Of a stretch of 64,000 bases of DNA, positions 20,800-33,410 are shown in pieces. The notes beneath the pieces were generated by a model. It saw only the letters and a list, made by a program, of their open reading frames with translations. It did no database searches and was not told the origin of the DNA. Origin of the DNA: Massospora cicadina (taxonomy: Eukaryota > Entomophthoromycota > Entomophthoromycetes > Entomophthorales > Entomophthoraceae); assembly GCA_022478985.1 (NCBI GenBank), contig JAKSZP010014518.1, positions 1-64,000 of the forward strand. The letters are read 5' to 3'. A program made the position numbers and the translations under genes. Positions within the stretch are counted from its first letter, which is position 1; each line of letters opens with the position of its first letter.

Positions 20800-23700
20800 A
20801 AAACTTAAAAAGTTTAGATTTGATAAGAAGAAGTGATTGAAGCATAAAAAGAGAGAATTTCATGACAAACTGATATTTCATATATGAATTTCTAACTTTG
20901 GGATACTAAGAACTTTATCATATTTGGTAGGTGCAATATTATTTTCCTTATACTTAGGATTTTCTAACTAAATACAAAGATAAATTTTTTGGGATTCTTG
21001 GGCTTTTGAACAAACCTAAATGATGTCAGAATTGACTAGGATTTACGTTTAACTTAATAAGATGGGGTAAAAAAATGACATAACAGAATAAAACCTGTTT
21101 TGGCTAGGACAAACATTGTTTAATCCAACCCTATAACCATATCAAATTAAAAATATGGAGTTTTAGACAAAGTACGTTTGAACTATTCAATAACCTTAAC
21201 TCAATGGTTCATTTAAAATTGGGGCTGTAATTTCATTGAGCCACCTTGAGATTCACACTCCTATGTTTACCCTTTATTTAATGCTGTATTGTTTTAGTTA
21301 TCTTGTAGTCCCTTTGAAATAAATACAAACAGCAACATATGTTTCTCTTGCCTTTTTTCCATTTTTTAAATAACTTTTCAAAGAGCAATGATCTCCACTA
21401 GGATTCATATGTGCAAAGAGAAAAGCCCAAATTTTCTCACTGCACCTCAACCTGATGTAAAAATTCTGTTTGTTGAGTGCTCACAGGTGCATATACCCAA
21501 ACTTCACTAGAAATATATTTAAATTAAGTGTTTACCTATAATCATTCAAGAAGATGGTAACAAAGCTTGCCAACCATGTTCTAGCAAAAAGAGCTTTAAT
21601 ATGTACAGAGAAGGCATATTGGGATAATTTATTGAAGAACAAACTGTAAGAAGTTGTCCTAGGTTGTTGACTATATAGCAAAACCAGATATAAGTTTGGT
21701 ATTTGATAGTTTATTGATAGTACCTAGAAGTCTTTAAATAAATCAAAAAATTCTGAATAAGGTCATTAGATCATATGAGGGAGTTAAGGGGGTGACCACA
21801 TGAATGAGGGGTTGTCACAGCTAGAGACAATTAGGGATTTTCCCCATTATTGTAAAGCCTTGATTTGACGATTTTTAATTATTTTTCATATACCAAAAGC
21901 CCTTAACAATTTAATGAATTATGGTACATAGTTGGACCTATTTTATATGATAACTCTTATTATACTTGAATTATGAAGCAAAAAGCGATTCACATTATTT
22001 ACAGTGGAGTTATAAATAACATATTAGTTAACAATTGAGTATAAATTGTTCTCTACCTGACCCTATGATGAGATTAATTGAGCATGACTCATGACTTAGA
22101 CTAAGCCTCATTATCATAATCTCTCAAATCTCTAGTTTTCAAAACTTGATATCTAATTAGTATTTCTCCCTAATTTTTCCCTAGTACTATAAATAGTGTT
22201 AACCCTTTACATATTAAAATAACTTTAATTTGGTTTAATTTTATTAATTTTTAAGTACAAACATAAGGAAATCTGGACCTCTAATAATGTTTAATTTCTT
22301 CTCTATATTAAGTCAATAATAAGTATCTCTGAACTACAGACAGATTTTTGAGTTCTGATAATAGGGAAATCATAAGAGCTCTGAACCTCTAATAAAAGGT
22401 TACGTTTTTCTTAACTGTCCCAAAATTAATTATCTTCAAAGGACTGGCTCAGTTTAACTATTAGCTGTCAACAAACAGGCCATCATGAAACTGGCGATTT
22501 CTGCCAAACTTCTTCCAAGCCATCCTGAGTACCTAATTGTACAATGACCTATATCAATAACTTCTGAAACTATATGGTTTTTATTATTCTGAAAAACAAA
22601 ATTAATAAAAAATTCAGGGGGCTATCATAATAACTTAATCAATAAACACCAAAGATCTCTGGAAAATGTAAAGCCAAAGACTCTATATTTAAGTCCTCTC
22701 AGCTGGGAGTTTGCATATAAGACTTCCAAGGATCAAATGGAGGAGATCACATATGAGGCTATGAAGCATTTATTTATTAATTGTGAAAAGACTAATTAAT
22801 AAAACCATCAATTACGCTTTGACAGCTTGCACGAAGAACAAAACACTGAGCTGCTGTGAGGAGAGCTTCTCTAACTCTCCACAAAAGACTATTAAGAAGA
22901 TATATGTAAATGCACCCAGTATGGTGCCCGCACCTTCATAGATCATAAAGTAATCTAGGAGATCGCCAAAAGGAGGTATACCGTGAGTCAAACAAAAGGC
23001 AAATAGGGTAGATAAATATTTTATGAAAGTCCATTATTGTAAGTGAGAGAGACAACCAAAAGAGATATTGACCATATAAGCATTACTTTTAAGGAAACTT
23101 GGGCAATGTCCCGGTTTGATCTAGTGACTTGAAATTAATTATATCCAATAAAACAATACCACCATAAGGTAGTCCTACAATTTAAGCATGTTTGAGCTCA
23201 AGTTTTTGACACCAGCTGCGTTTTACCATTATAAGTAATAAAAAACTTAAAAACGAGTCTAATTCCTGCTTGGAACACAAATATAATGAGCCATCCATAT
23301 TTAAAATATAACTGGTGTTTTAAGGACTGTTGATGTAACGTAACAGACCTCATCATATGATTATTATAGATAAACCTGTGCCTTATTGACCTTGACCAAG
23401 CATTTATCAACAGTTATCAGAGTTAGGAAGGTGGCCAGATTGACCCTTTGGTCTTTCTCATTCCCTCCTTGTCCTTTTTATACACTAAAACATGCCATAG
23501 GACATGAAAAAGCCAATTAAGAAAAGGACAAGAATTTTTTAGATTGAGAAAGATAAAAATGCAGTTGTCTATATGTCAATCAAGCAAAATAACTCTACTG
23601 GTGAATCTTTTCAAGATACTAAAAAATAATTAAGCTAGTTGCAAAAGGGTCATCTCAGTCAAAACTCTTATTCTACTGAGGCCCTAGCTGTTCCAAAGTT

Positions 23701-24090
23701 GACCTCAGATCTGTTAAACCAAATGTTTCTGTATTTGGTGCGCTTTTCCTCACAATAACTCACTGCTGTTCTAAAAGATGCCTTAGAATCCAGAAACTTA
23801 AATTACATAAGCACTTAATTGTTCTCACTTGATGGGGCCATAAAAATCTTAATGATTTTCTTGGGCCAGTTAAATTAATAACCCTCTAAATGATGATTAT
23901 CCTATGATTGATTTGGTCACCTAAGTCTAAAATTACAGCTGAATTAATGGGTGAACATCTCTTCCTAACTTATAAGGAATCACCTTATGAAATTAGACTA
24001 GATAATGAATAAAATTCAAGACAATTTAAGCTTATGATTTGAAAAATCAACTTAAACTATTGACTTCCATATTGATTATAAAACCGCCAA
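20800..24090. other. Long AT-rich region without recognised genes
   Basis: No RT, integrase, gag, RNA gene or intact host gene was recognised on either strand. A block at 22855-22885 (GTGAGGAGAGCTTCTCTAACTCTCC) resembles the end of a D-family LTR on the minus strand but the similarity does not extend. This region is probably very old transposon sequence. Confidence 0.4.
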
Positions 24091-24330
24091 ATTTAGACCA
24101 AAATTAACATAATAAAAAATACAACTATATGGATTTGAGATAATAAACAAAATGAGATTCCCACTGTCAAATCGCGCATCAATGAGCTAGATATTAAGCT
24201 TTCATAATCATATCCTGCCACTGAAGGCATGCCTGAAAGTTTTGTTTAAGAATAATTACACGCACAGGAATTGGAGATGCCTTCCAGATTGAACCTCCAC
24301 TTCCTGCACCACCTAAAGAATGACTCTAAT
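24090..24330 (+). pseudogene. Fragment of gag-like family F
   Basis: TTTGAGATAATAAACAAAATGAGATTCCCACTG and the following 130 bp align with 49952-50090 (GATAATAAACAAATCG and so on), including the equivalents of ACTGCC, GAACCTGCCATT and ATTACACTCACAG. It has the same reading direction but the frame is broken here. Only the N-terminal part of the sequence seen at 49944-50560 is present. Confidence 0.45.
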
Positions 24331-25151
24331 CAATGCAATCGCAAGATCATTGCTAAAGGAGAGCAATAAGGGCTTCAATAAATTTTCAATAAGAAATGAA
24401 AGGGAAGTTTTTATCATATATTACCATGAAAAGTCTTATTGTAGACCTGTCCCTACACACCCTATAGTTAAAATTCTTTAATTCAATGAAGTAGTCTGTT
24501 TCCACCCTTTATGTCTTCGTTGAACGCTCTGCTAATTTAACAGCTTTGACCCTATGTAACCTCGGCTTACAGTCTAGAGAAGTGATAAGCTAATATAAGT
24601 GCTCACTACAGGGTACCTCTAAGCTTTACAGTGAGAATGTCTTTTACAAAAATGGAGAACAATACCCACCATGAAGTCCAATCCACTGTTTAGTCAAGAA
24701 ATATAACTTTATGGATCAACACATCTCAATTTTAATCAAAACCTTTACAGCCTAATAACTTGAAATTTTTTGCCACTTTTCAGTTTCCCCTACCCTCCCT
24801 TGATCAATAAGTATTAACATCAGTATGAGAAAAACAAAATAAATAGTTCAGCAATTACTGAATTGTATATACTTCATGGGAGGCCATCACAGTTATTCCT
24901 GAGCAACCTTCATGCCTTATACAATGCAAGGCTTATATAATCATCTCTACTGCCCTTGGGAGAAAAAGATTTGGGAATCAAACTTTATCTCTAGAGACTT
25001 GTTAATCTTACCATACATCTTATCCCACAAGTGGTCAGTCTACATCTTCATGAAGTAGTCAACAACTGGGACTCAACCAAACCCTGGAACTGTTTATTGT
25101 TGATTCTATAATGCCTCCTCCTCATTTGTGTTATGAAAACTGGGAGGCTTC
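24330..25151. other. Decayed sequence left of element A
   Basis: No domain recognised. It may be the 3' end of another Gypsy copy, but I see no diagnostic motif. Confidence 0.35.
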
Positions 25152-25771
25152 TGTCAGGATTCCCACCTAAACGGTGGATTAAGATACGGTGGATAATGGG
25201 AAATAATCCCAAACTGACCACAACTGTCTGGGATAATCCCTAACAAAAATCAACAACTATCGAGGTTGGCAATCATTTCTGATTTAATCCATGAGTCCAA
25301 ACTTCTGTCAGGCATCACCCCAATGAAAGTTGACTATGACTAGAATTGGCGATCAACTCCAACTTATAAGCCAGAATCCTGCTCCCTTGGAGTCATCAAC
25401 ATTGGGGTTTAAACCTGAGCAATGAGGCGAGCTTCTATTAGATCAATTATATTAATTGGGGCTTGTACCAAATTCTTAATTAATTTATCTATTAGATCTA
25501 GAATTATACGGTTTAAAAGGTCCTTGAACAAATAACTTGACTTCCCTTAAAAAAAAGTATATAATTTTAAACTCTACCTTTTTTTCACCCCTTTTTAAAA
25601 TTCTAAATAAAAATTGTATTTATCTAAAATTACCTTACAAGACTCAGTATCTGGAAAAAATATTTCTTGACCAAGAGAAACAACTCTGGTAAAAAATCAA
25701 CACCCTAGACTTTTGGTCATCTGGCCCATTAATAATAAAAGGATCCCTGGTACTCACCCGTGATTTTGACA
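25152..25771 (+). repeat. 5' LTR of element A
   Basis: 620 bp, TGTCAGGATTCC to TGATTTTGACA. It aligns over its full length with 38967-39591: shared blocks include GATAATGGGAA, GTCAGGCATCA, GAGGCGAGC, and ACTCACCC near the 3' end. A TATA-like GTATATAATTT lies at 25557-25567. Confidence 0.8.
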
Positions 25772-25999
25772 AAACTGGTACTCCCTGCCAGGTTGCACCC
25801 CAAGTTTGCGTTGAAAAAAATTACAACAAAAGCAGATATAGACAATAATGATTCTGTTTTGGAAACTCCTATATCATGAAACCGCGCATCTCAGTGACTG
25901 GGCAATTAACATGAATGTTAGGGATACTGTGACCAATCGTGATATTCTTTTTCCCTCTTCTATGGGATAACCCTCCATGCTAGATCCATCAGCCAATAT

Positions 26000-27863
26000 A
26001 GCTTACATCTGTCCGACTTTGCAGAGGCCCTTCAGCTCCTCTTATTTGGGGCCTTTGTCCCTGGGGCCAAGCCAGTAGAAGAAGGGCTCATGCTGTGCCA
26101 GCTCCTATGATGAACTTAGCCCAAAGTTCTTCTCTGGATATAGAACAAGCTGGGGCTGGACGTACGGTTTGCTACCTGCATCAATTTGTCCATCCCACTT
26201 TATACCATTTACTTTAAGTAGCAGGATTCATCATTATGAATTACTCCGCCACTTGCAGCTATCAGAGACCATACACTCACAGCTCATCCAACTCTATCAA
26301 TCTTCCTTTCAGTTTGGCAATGAAAACAAACCGCTCTTGTGGAAAATCGGCAGTTTATTAATAAAATACAAGATGTGCTCACCCTTTTGGATCAAGGAGG
26401 CTAGAGTTTCATTTGAAAGGAACTCATAACTTGTTTTACTCAACTAGAGGTTGTTATACATGATCAAATTGTAGATTGTATCTGCGAAATACACTCAGAG
26501 TTTGATAACTTTATCACTTCTTTTAATGAACGCCTCAAACCTTATAGGAAATGATTTATAAATTAAGAGAAGGACAGAATAGTTTCTCTAACTCTGGGTT
26601 TCAATGAGGGCCTGTGAGCATGGACCTCCCGGTTATGATGGCCGTGAAGGTGAGCCAGGACCCACTGGTCATATTGGACAGGATGATGAAAGAGGACCCC
26701 ATGGTTGTGATGGAAAAGATGGAGGAAGGGGACTCCCTGGGCCCAGAGGTCCTCCAGGACCCAGTGGTGACCCAAGAATCCCCATTGAACGCCTCCAGGC
26801 ATTAATCCAAGAGATAAAAAATCTTGATGTCCAATTAGGACGCATCGCCCAAGGAGCCCAACTTACTTGGGATGGAGTTCCCTTTCTCCAAAAAATTCCT
26901 TACCTGTTCATCACAAACGCCTTAGGACCTTAACAACCCTTCCTGTTTTGGTACATGGATTGGAGCAACGAGTGCCCACCTCTGAACAACATCAACCTGA
27001 CCTCCAAGCAGCTAATACTTCTCTAAAAAGTGAAGTACGCCAATTAAACCAATTCGTCACCACAAAATTGGCTCTTGGTGCTGCTCACAAATGAGTAGAT
27101 CTCATAGTTAACGATCTTAACAATCATCAGAGACAAGTAGATGAGCTCCAACCTTAAGAATACTCCTGAGATACCGCCTCATTATTAGGAGAAAGCGCTG
27201 TCCTCATATCAGTTCATGCCATTCATCCTCCAACTACTTTAAGTAATACATTTAAACCTTTTTTCAAAGAAAGATATGTCACTGGAGAGGGAAGCATTTT
27301 CCTCTTTCTTATTTTGCTATAAAAGCTCTATGGAGGAAGCGACTGACCATGAATGACTCAAATATTTGACTGACAGTCTTAGCTGTATGGTTCAAAACAT
27401 TATGGTCCTCAATTTGATGCAATGCTGTACTTAGACCAATGCCATGGCTGTTTTGCTTCAGAAACTTGGGAGCGACTCCTTAACTAACCAAAAAACCTTT
27501 ATGGGTATTAGCCTTAATTGAGGGGACACTATCAGTGAATTCGCCCATCATTTTTACCTTGAGGCTCAAACTCTAGTTGCAGGAAATTGTCTTAAAGTAG
27601 ATGATGCCATTACTGCTGCGTTTTTGGCATTTAATCATATGCCTAATACCTTAAATTATCTTAAAGCGGTGAAGTCTAACTTAACGTCCCTCCTCCACAT
27701 TAAAGATGCTATATTGGAAATCCCAGCTGATTTACATAAGCCCTTCAAGCCATCATGTTTTAACACCAATAAGCCACAATCCCAAATAATGGCTAATACA
27801 CCTCCCATTTCACTACACCTGAATTATACTGCAATCATTTCAGAAAAAACAACCATACTATAG
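26000..27863 (+). pseudogene. Gag remnant of element A with collagen-like domain
   Basis: Gag forms the particle in which reverse transcription takes place. Here three parts can be read: a decayed N-terminal part (26169-26430), a collagen-like tract (26622-26790), and a capsid-like core from 27240 with FAHHFYLEAQTLV, CLKVDDAITAAF and LAFNHMPNTLNYL (about 27540-27660). Between tract and core is a helix-rich stretch ([20 protein letters not shown]). At least three frame changes and several stops separate the parts. I did not find a clear CCHC knuckle. Confidence 0.7.
26604..26933 (+). pseudogene. Collagen-like Gly-X-Y segment of Gag (element A)
   Basis: An open frame of 109 codons starts at an ATG (26604). 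From 26622 it holds 17 consecutive triplets of which 16 begin with glycine; the exception is a D-E-R triplet in the middle. Six to seven triplets carry proline at X or Y ([21 protein letters not shown]), and charged residues occupy the others, as in bacterial and viral collagen-like proteins. After the tract comes a helix-forming stretch, a layout seen where a coiled coil helps a triple helix to trimerise. Similar, more decayed tracts occur in elements C and B, so it belongs to this Gypsy lineage. Function in Gag is not known to me. Confidence 0.75.
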
Positions 27864-28269
27864 TGACTGCTGCATCTTTCAACTTAAGTCAGCAAAAGAT
27901 CCTTCAGTATAGGGCAAGAGGCTCCCTATGCTGACGGAAAAGAAGTGCCTCAAGACCTTTGTTCTAGTTCTAGCTGCACCCACAATACTTCCAGCTGTTT
28001 TGTATTAGCTGCCCCATTAGAAGTTGAAATCCCTCTGCTTATTCAAGGGAATAAAACCTACGGCTTTCTTAATTTTATGTTAGTCAGTTATCCAAACAAG
28101 TTTTGGTGGTCAGCTCTTCTATAGAAAGCCAAGAATTGGCGGATAAAACTTTTAAAAGTATTGAACAAAATCCAAGCTTGGCCACAGCAGAATACTCTGC
28201 TTGCTTCACTGCAAATTATTAATAATAGTCTATTAGCTATTAACTCCCAATTCAGATTGTCAGTGGTTC

Positions 28270-28620
28270 AGGTCAAAAAAGTAGTCTAAAAGGGTAAAGT
28301 CCTGGCGATAATTGACACTGGTTCTCCAGTTAAAGATATTACATCTCAATTCATCCAAAAGATAAAAATGGTTCTCAATTTGATTCATGAAGCCAAATAT
28401 GGGATGGCAGGTAGTCAGTCTACTAAGGCAGTAGGAACCTACTCTGCTTTACGCCTTCGATTTTAAAAAGTTATTAATTAAGCCCATGTCATTTCACTAT
28501 AAAATGATAACTTTGAGTTGCTTATTGGGGTCCAATTGATGCAGGAGTTTAACTGAATCATCAACCACAAGAAAATACCTATCTTTATTAGGTTATCGGA
28601 TTATAATAATATTTGAACTC
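28270..28620 (+). pseudogene. Aspartic protease remnant of element A
   Basis: VLAIIDTGSPVKDITSQFIQ is encoded at about 28300-28360; the D-T-G-S active-site motif (28311-28325) is intact. Downstream GTYSALRLRF and ELLIGVQLMQEFN correspond to the flap and the I-L-G-x-D/Q region of retropepsins. A stop follows RLRF. This enzyme would cut the Gag-Pol polyprotein. Confidence 0.75.
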
Positions 28621-29149
28621 TCCATCAAAAGTAGAGGAGCCCCTAAAAATGAGCGTGTTTCCTCAAATACCCATCCTACATCTGCAAAATTGAGTACCAA
28701 GTCTTAGGGAGGAAATCTAAGTTACCCCCAGAGGATGTGGATGCTAAAGAAGGGATCCCTTTGTATTCCCCTCATTCAGATACAATACCCTCGGGCTCAC
28801 AAGTTATTGTGGATATGGTGATTCAGTTTCTTATCGCTCCTGATCAAATATTGGAGCTTAGTGAACACCCCAACCTCTCCCATCAAGAAAGCACTAACAT
28901 GCTTGGGAATTTTGGATCCAGACTAAGAAAAATCTATCTCTGTTTGATTAAGAAATTTATCCAATAAAACTCTTCAGGTCCCTCGGCATGCCCCATCACT
29001 AATGTAAATCTATATCCCATCAAGGATATTGGCAATGTGAGTTGCTTTATCTCGTTACAGGATTTAGGATTTTATCCCCCACCCATCATAGCGTTAGTTA
29101 ATTGTAGAATTGGAGATAATCTTACCCTGAACAAACGGTAAGATTTCAA

Positions 29150-30130
29150 ACACCTCCTCGAGGAAAATGGAGATATTTTTTCCTCAGGACCAAGTGACTA
29201 TGGGAAAATGTCTGTGGCAATACATCAAATTAAAATGGAGAATCACCCTCCATCCAAATCATGACCATATCAAAAATCCAAAGTCAAGGAAGCTCAAGTG
29301 GCCTTAGAGTTACAGAGACTGTTGGAGGCCAGGTTACTTGTGCTTTCCGAAGGTCCATGGACTTCCCAACTCTTATTGATTCAGAAAAATTATGGTGGTC
29401 ATTGGGTTTTTATGGATTATCGCCACCTCAACTATATCACTTGCAAAGATAGCTACCTCCTGCCACATATAGATGACTCCTTACACTTAATGTTGGAAAG
29501 GGTGGTTAGTTGAGCGGGTAAAATTGCTTCCACCCCTAGTGCAGGTTTTGAGTTCAAAACCTGTACTGGCTAGAAAACATTCTCTGCGTGGTATATTTGT
29601 CCCAAGGTTGACCTACCTCGAATAATTTTTTTAATGTTGGGGTCCCACTATTCTCTGCTGTGGATTTCGCCAGTGAATACTGGCAAGTAGATTTGTAACC
29701 TGAAGATCAGGAAAAATGCGCTCTCAACAAAAGTAAAGGATTATTTAAGCCCACTCAAATGCCTCAGGGGTTATGTAATGCCCCTACGACCTTCCAACGC
29801 ACTTTGGACATACTAGGCGACTTAAAAGCTCCTGCGTCCTAGTATATCTTGATGATATTACCATTTTTCAAGAACCTTTACTGAACATCTAGATCACCTC
29901 AGGCAAGTCTTTCAGCGGTTATGGAAATCTTTGTTAAAACTAAAGCCATCAGAATGCTCTTTCTTCTGGAGTAAGAAGGACCTTTTGGGTCATAAGGTCA
30001 GCAAAGCCAGAATATCCCCAATGGATGATAAGATCTTGGCTATTGCTAATATGACCTCCCTAAATCCCTACAAGGTATACAGGTTTTCCTAAGAATGGTG
30101 GTCTATTATAGCCAATTTACCCCCCATTTT
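29150..30130 (+). pseudogene. Reverse transcriptase remnant of element A, split by a SINE
   Basis: Blocks in order: QRLLEARLLVLSEGPW and NYGGHWVFMDYRHLNYIT (29310-29440), HIDDSLHLML (29465-29496), the SINE insertion, then AVDFASEYWQVDL (29660-29698, the motif A aspartate is present), LFKPTQMPQGLCNAPTTFQR (29740-29800), and a frame-shifted catalytic block around 29840-29860 (CTTGATGATATTACC encodes LDDIT). Two or more frame changes and stops remain even without the SINE. Confidence 0.75.
29487..29640 (+). mobile_element. tRNA-derived SINE (family S1) inserted in RT, with 10 bp target duplication
   Basis: Body 29497-29630, flanked by exact repeats TTAATGTTGG (29487-29496 and 29631-29640). The head GGGTGGTTAGTTGAGCGGG resembles a tRNA 5' half with A-box, and GAGTTCAAAACC (29550-29561) is a B-box-like pol III promoter element. 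The tail is a unique region, TATATTTGTCCCAAGGTTGAC, and an AT-rich end. Removing the body restores alignment with other Gypsy RTs on both sides. The same tail is found at 52279-52299. Confidence 0.75.
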
Positions 30131-30218
30131 TCAGACACCTCCAAGCCGCTGGTATATCAATAAAGAAAGGAATACCCTTTCAATGGAAAGAATAGAAACA
30201 GCAGGTCTTTGACCTTCT

Positions 30219-30635
30219 ATGTGTCTCTCTTTCTCACTCACCAGTATTATTCATCCGAATTTTGATAAACCCTTCCTCCTCTTTACTGATGCCAGATATA
30301 TTGCTATCAGAGCCATATTATCTCAGCATGATGAGAACTTAGCTAACCATCCTATCACCTACTACAACAAGACCCTATCTAAAGCTGAACATAATTATAG
30401 CGTTACAGAATTCAAATGCTTGGCGATCTTACTAGCCATTAAGAATTTACAACCTTATTATATGGGAAGCATTTCACTATCATAACAGATCATGCTTCCT
30501 TACGTTGGCTACAAAATATTAAGGATCCTGATAAAAGATTAGCCCAATGGGCGTTGAAACTTCAAAATTACGATTTTTCCATTATCCACTAACCAGGACC
30601 AATCAGAAAACGTGGATTGCTTACATGGCTTCCTG
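30219..30635 (+). pseudogene. RNase H remnant of element A
   Basis: DKPFLLFTDARYIAIRAIL and SQHDENLANHPITYYNKTLS, then a KCLAILLAIKNLQPYY block. A frame shift near 30480 leads to TDHASLRWLQNIKDPDKR and WALKLQNYDFS in other frames, closing near 30635. The first catalytic aspartate (TDA) and the TDH aspartate are kept. It ends where the linker to integrase is interrupted by inserted DNA. Confidence 0.75.
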
Positions 30636-31882
30636 TTAGGCAGACAGCAAGTTAGAATTAGACTGGCCTGCCAGCCTGAGTGTCAAAGCACCCAAAAGGC
30701 AAACCAGAATGCCAGAGGCAAAGCTGCTGGTATGAAGGTTATGGAACTGGGAAGATGTTCTGCCAAAAATTGCATATGAGCCATAATCACGTATAGACAC
30801 CTAGTGAATACCAGAAGAACATGGCCATAAACCCCTGAGGGGTATGGGAATGCCAGCGGAAAAAAGTATGTTCTTAAAATAAAAAACTAAAGTTGGTGAA
30901 AGGATTTTTTGAATAAAAATAATGAAGAAAAATAACCAACAATTTTCAAAATGCAATGCAGCTAATTATATTATTTAATTGTGGTGAGTCCAAGCAGGGA
31001 TCAGGTCCCTCAAATTCGCCTAACCCAGTGAATTCTTTGGGGAATGGTGCAGATAATCTCAATTGGAACTGACATCAAAGGATTTGGCAGCAGGCTGAGT
31101 TACTGTCAATTTTGCCCTCAAACTCCTGAACTGAGACTTAACTGCATTTCTGTCTTTTAGCGTGATGGCATATGAACCAACAAGCAGTGGGAAATTCCCA
31201 AGGCCACCCCACATAGGGGCAGTCCCAATTGGTTGGAAACGGGTTCAGGATGCCTAACCCGCCCATGCCTGGTTGCTGGGCCGTTTATTTTGTTTGATTG
31301 AGTTCCATTGACTGCAACTTCCAATTTGCTAGATCAGGCTTTTGAACTAGCAAAAATGATTTCTGAAGATGCCATCTGCAAAAGTGGATCATCCCTGATG
31401 ATTTTGTTAGGGGTCTGCTTCAATGATCATATTGGAAACTGAGTCAAACCTGTCAGAAAGTCCGGCTGATAATTCAAAATTTGTCCCTTTTTTGGCATGC
31501 ATTTTTCGAACATCTGTCTTTAGTCCCATCAGTCTCAAATTCTTCAGCATCGATTTGGTGATCTTGGTGCATATTTACTTAGCTTTGCTGACCACTTTGA
31601 CCAAGGTGAGTGAGGTTATGGGGGAGGAATCTGAAGAGGGAGGGCTGTTACTCAGCACTCATCTATCACGTGGGCGAGGTTGCCCTGGGAGACAAGGGGT
31701 GCAGCCTCCCTCTTTGGCCCTTTTTATTTGGAAATGGAAAGAGCACCTGATCCATGAACAGGGGACGTTCCCCTGGACTTACACTTCCCATCTTAACTAT
31801 AATTGACCCTGAAGAGGATTGACTCTATGGCTTCTAAACCCAACTACAGTTATGAAAGGACAAATCTTCAACCCTCCAGCAG
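30636..31882. other. Unassigned 1.2 kb between element A RNase H and element D
   Basis: Only about 90 bp of element A linker would be expected here, so most of this is inserted DNA other than element D. It has no recognised domain and no visible LTR pair. The plus-strand frame 31423-31806 (127 codons) shows no family resemblance. It may be the remains of a separate insertion or sequence carried with D. Confidence 0.4.
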
Positions 31883-32723
31883 TGTCATGGTTGAACAAAA
31901 TAATAATAGGAATCAACACCAAGGATAAGGCTGGGCAACAGGAGGCCCAGAAGGTGAAACTTTGGGCTCTTCCTGACCTTAAGCACACGTTAGACCTATG
32001 TTGGGTACAATCCAAATATGCCCAGGTGGTACTAATAGGTGCAAAACGCCCAGCCCTTTGTGTCAGTCCAGGCATTAAAACGGACGATCTACATTACAAA
32101 TGAAGACAGTTTGATTTGGTTAATTGGAAAATGGGGTTTCAAAACCTGTTTGAGTTACAAAATTATGAGTTCAGGTAGATTACAGCTGCAGTCAATCACT
32201 TGAGTGAAGGCAGTTTTGGTGTATTCTGCCAAATTGGATGGGAGCATTTGCCTATTGGAGCATCAAGGCTTGGGCACACTTCCGTAGACAGCAAAATTAC
32301 CCAACTCAGCTTAAATATGTTTTATGACTAAAACTCCTTGTTGGTCAACTTTAATAGTAAAAATCCCCATCTTTACCATTTTACTAAAAAATGTTATTCA
32401 GGACAATCCTGTGCGTGGACCCCTTTGAGGAGGTTTCGTGCCACATTAAATATTCCATTTTTAATTGATTAGGTTATCCCCTAGTGCACCGTTGGTTTTC
32501 CCAGGTTACCTCCAACCTGTGGCGTTAACCACTTCTCTCCTTGTGCACCGCTTCATTTTTGGCTGGTTACTTATTACACTTCTTTGCTTTAGTTATTATT
32601 GCTTCAGCACCCTCTGCTAAGCACTAGTAGCTTTGATACTAACGGCTAGTTTCCTTGCATTAGATCTGTGCACCGTGCACCACCACGCTGGAACAGGAGA
32701 GTTTATAGACACTCTCCTTACAT
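31883..32723 (+). repeat. 5' LTR of element D
   Basis: Starts TGTCATGGTTG, ends ACACTCTCCTTACA. It aligns with 36972-37813 throughout; landmarks are AGGAGGCCCAGAA, GCAAAACGCCCAGCCC, CCTGTGCGTGGAC, GAGGAGGTTTCGTGCCACATTAA and CACCGTGCA. Related copies: 17054-17505 (+) and 17506-18380 (-). Confidence 0.8.
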
Positions 32724-33410
32724 TAGTTAACCAACCCCTTAATTCGATGTACACAAAATTTTCCGTGTGGTACTTTTCCAAAGTGGAAACGGTGGGCACA
32801 TGCTGTGGGCTTTGGATTTGGTCAGTTGCACAACTGTTTCCTCTTTTTCCTGAAGGTTTGAGCAACTTGGCGTTATAATGGTTGCCTCCAACTGGAAATT
32901 ATCCACCCTTCATGCTCATACCTGGTGGATACTGATGCTTTGAGGTCCAAAAGTCATGATTCCCCGACTTTCCACCAAAATTACCAATTTCAATTTTACT
33001 AAACGGGTTTTAATGTGACAGCGCGTTCAGATGATCCCAGCAGAATTGGCGCAGATGGCCCTGGGGGTTTTGGCCTTGGATAACGTCAGGCATTCCGTTG
33101 CTGTTATGGGAATAGGGTCGTTCACGTCTAAAAACGCTTTTTATAATAAAAACAATATGTATACCTCTGAACCATATTTGCTCTCTCGCGGCTCAGAGAA
33201 GGAACTTATTTCTGCGTGCCAAATCACCCCAGAAAATCCCCGTTTGACATCTTCCATGATTTGCAGCACTTAAGGTTGAAAAGGAACTGCGCCTACAATA
33301 TGAAAATGTTTATTACCCTGCTAAAGATATAGTGGGTATATATGGCCTCAGTAGTAAGAGTGACCAAGTAGCCCTCTCCATTCTTAAATTCAATATCATA
33401 CCAGGGTGAC

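Noticed and set aside
22855..22960. Another D-family LTR end on the minus strand
   Set aside because: Similarity is limited to about 25 bp around GGAGAG...TAACTCTCC and does not extend.
26563..26802. Minus-strand ORF opposite the collagen-like tract
   Set aside because: It is a shadow of the Gly-X-Y codon repetition on the other strand (His, Val and Gly rich) and matches nothing.
31423..31806. 127-codon plus-strand ORF
   Set aside because: Low-complexity composition and no family resemblance. Kept only as part of the unassigned 1.2 kb segment.
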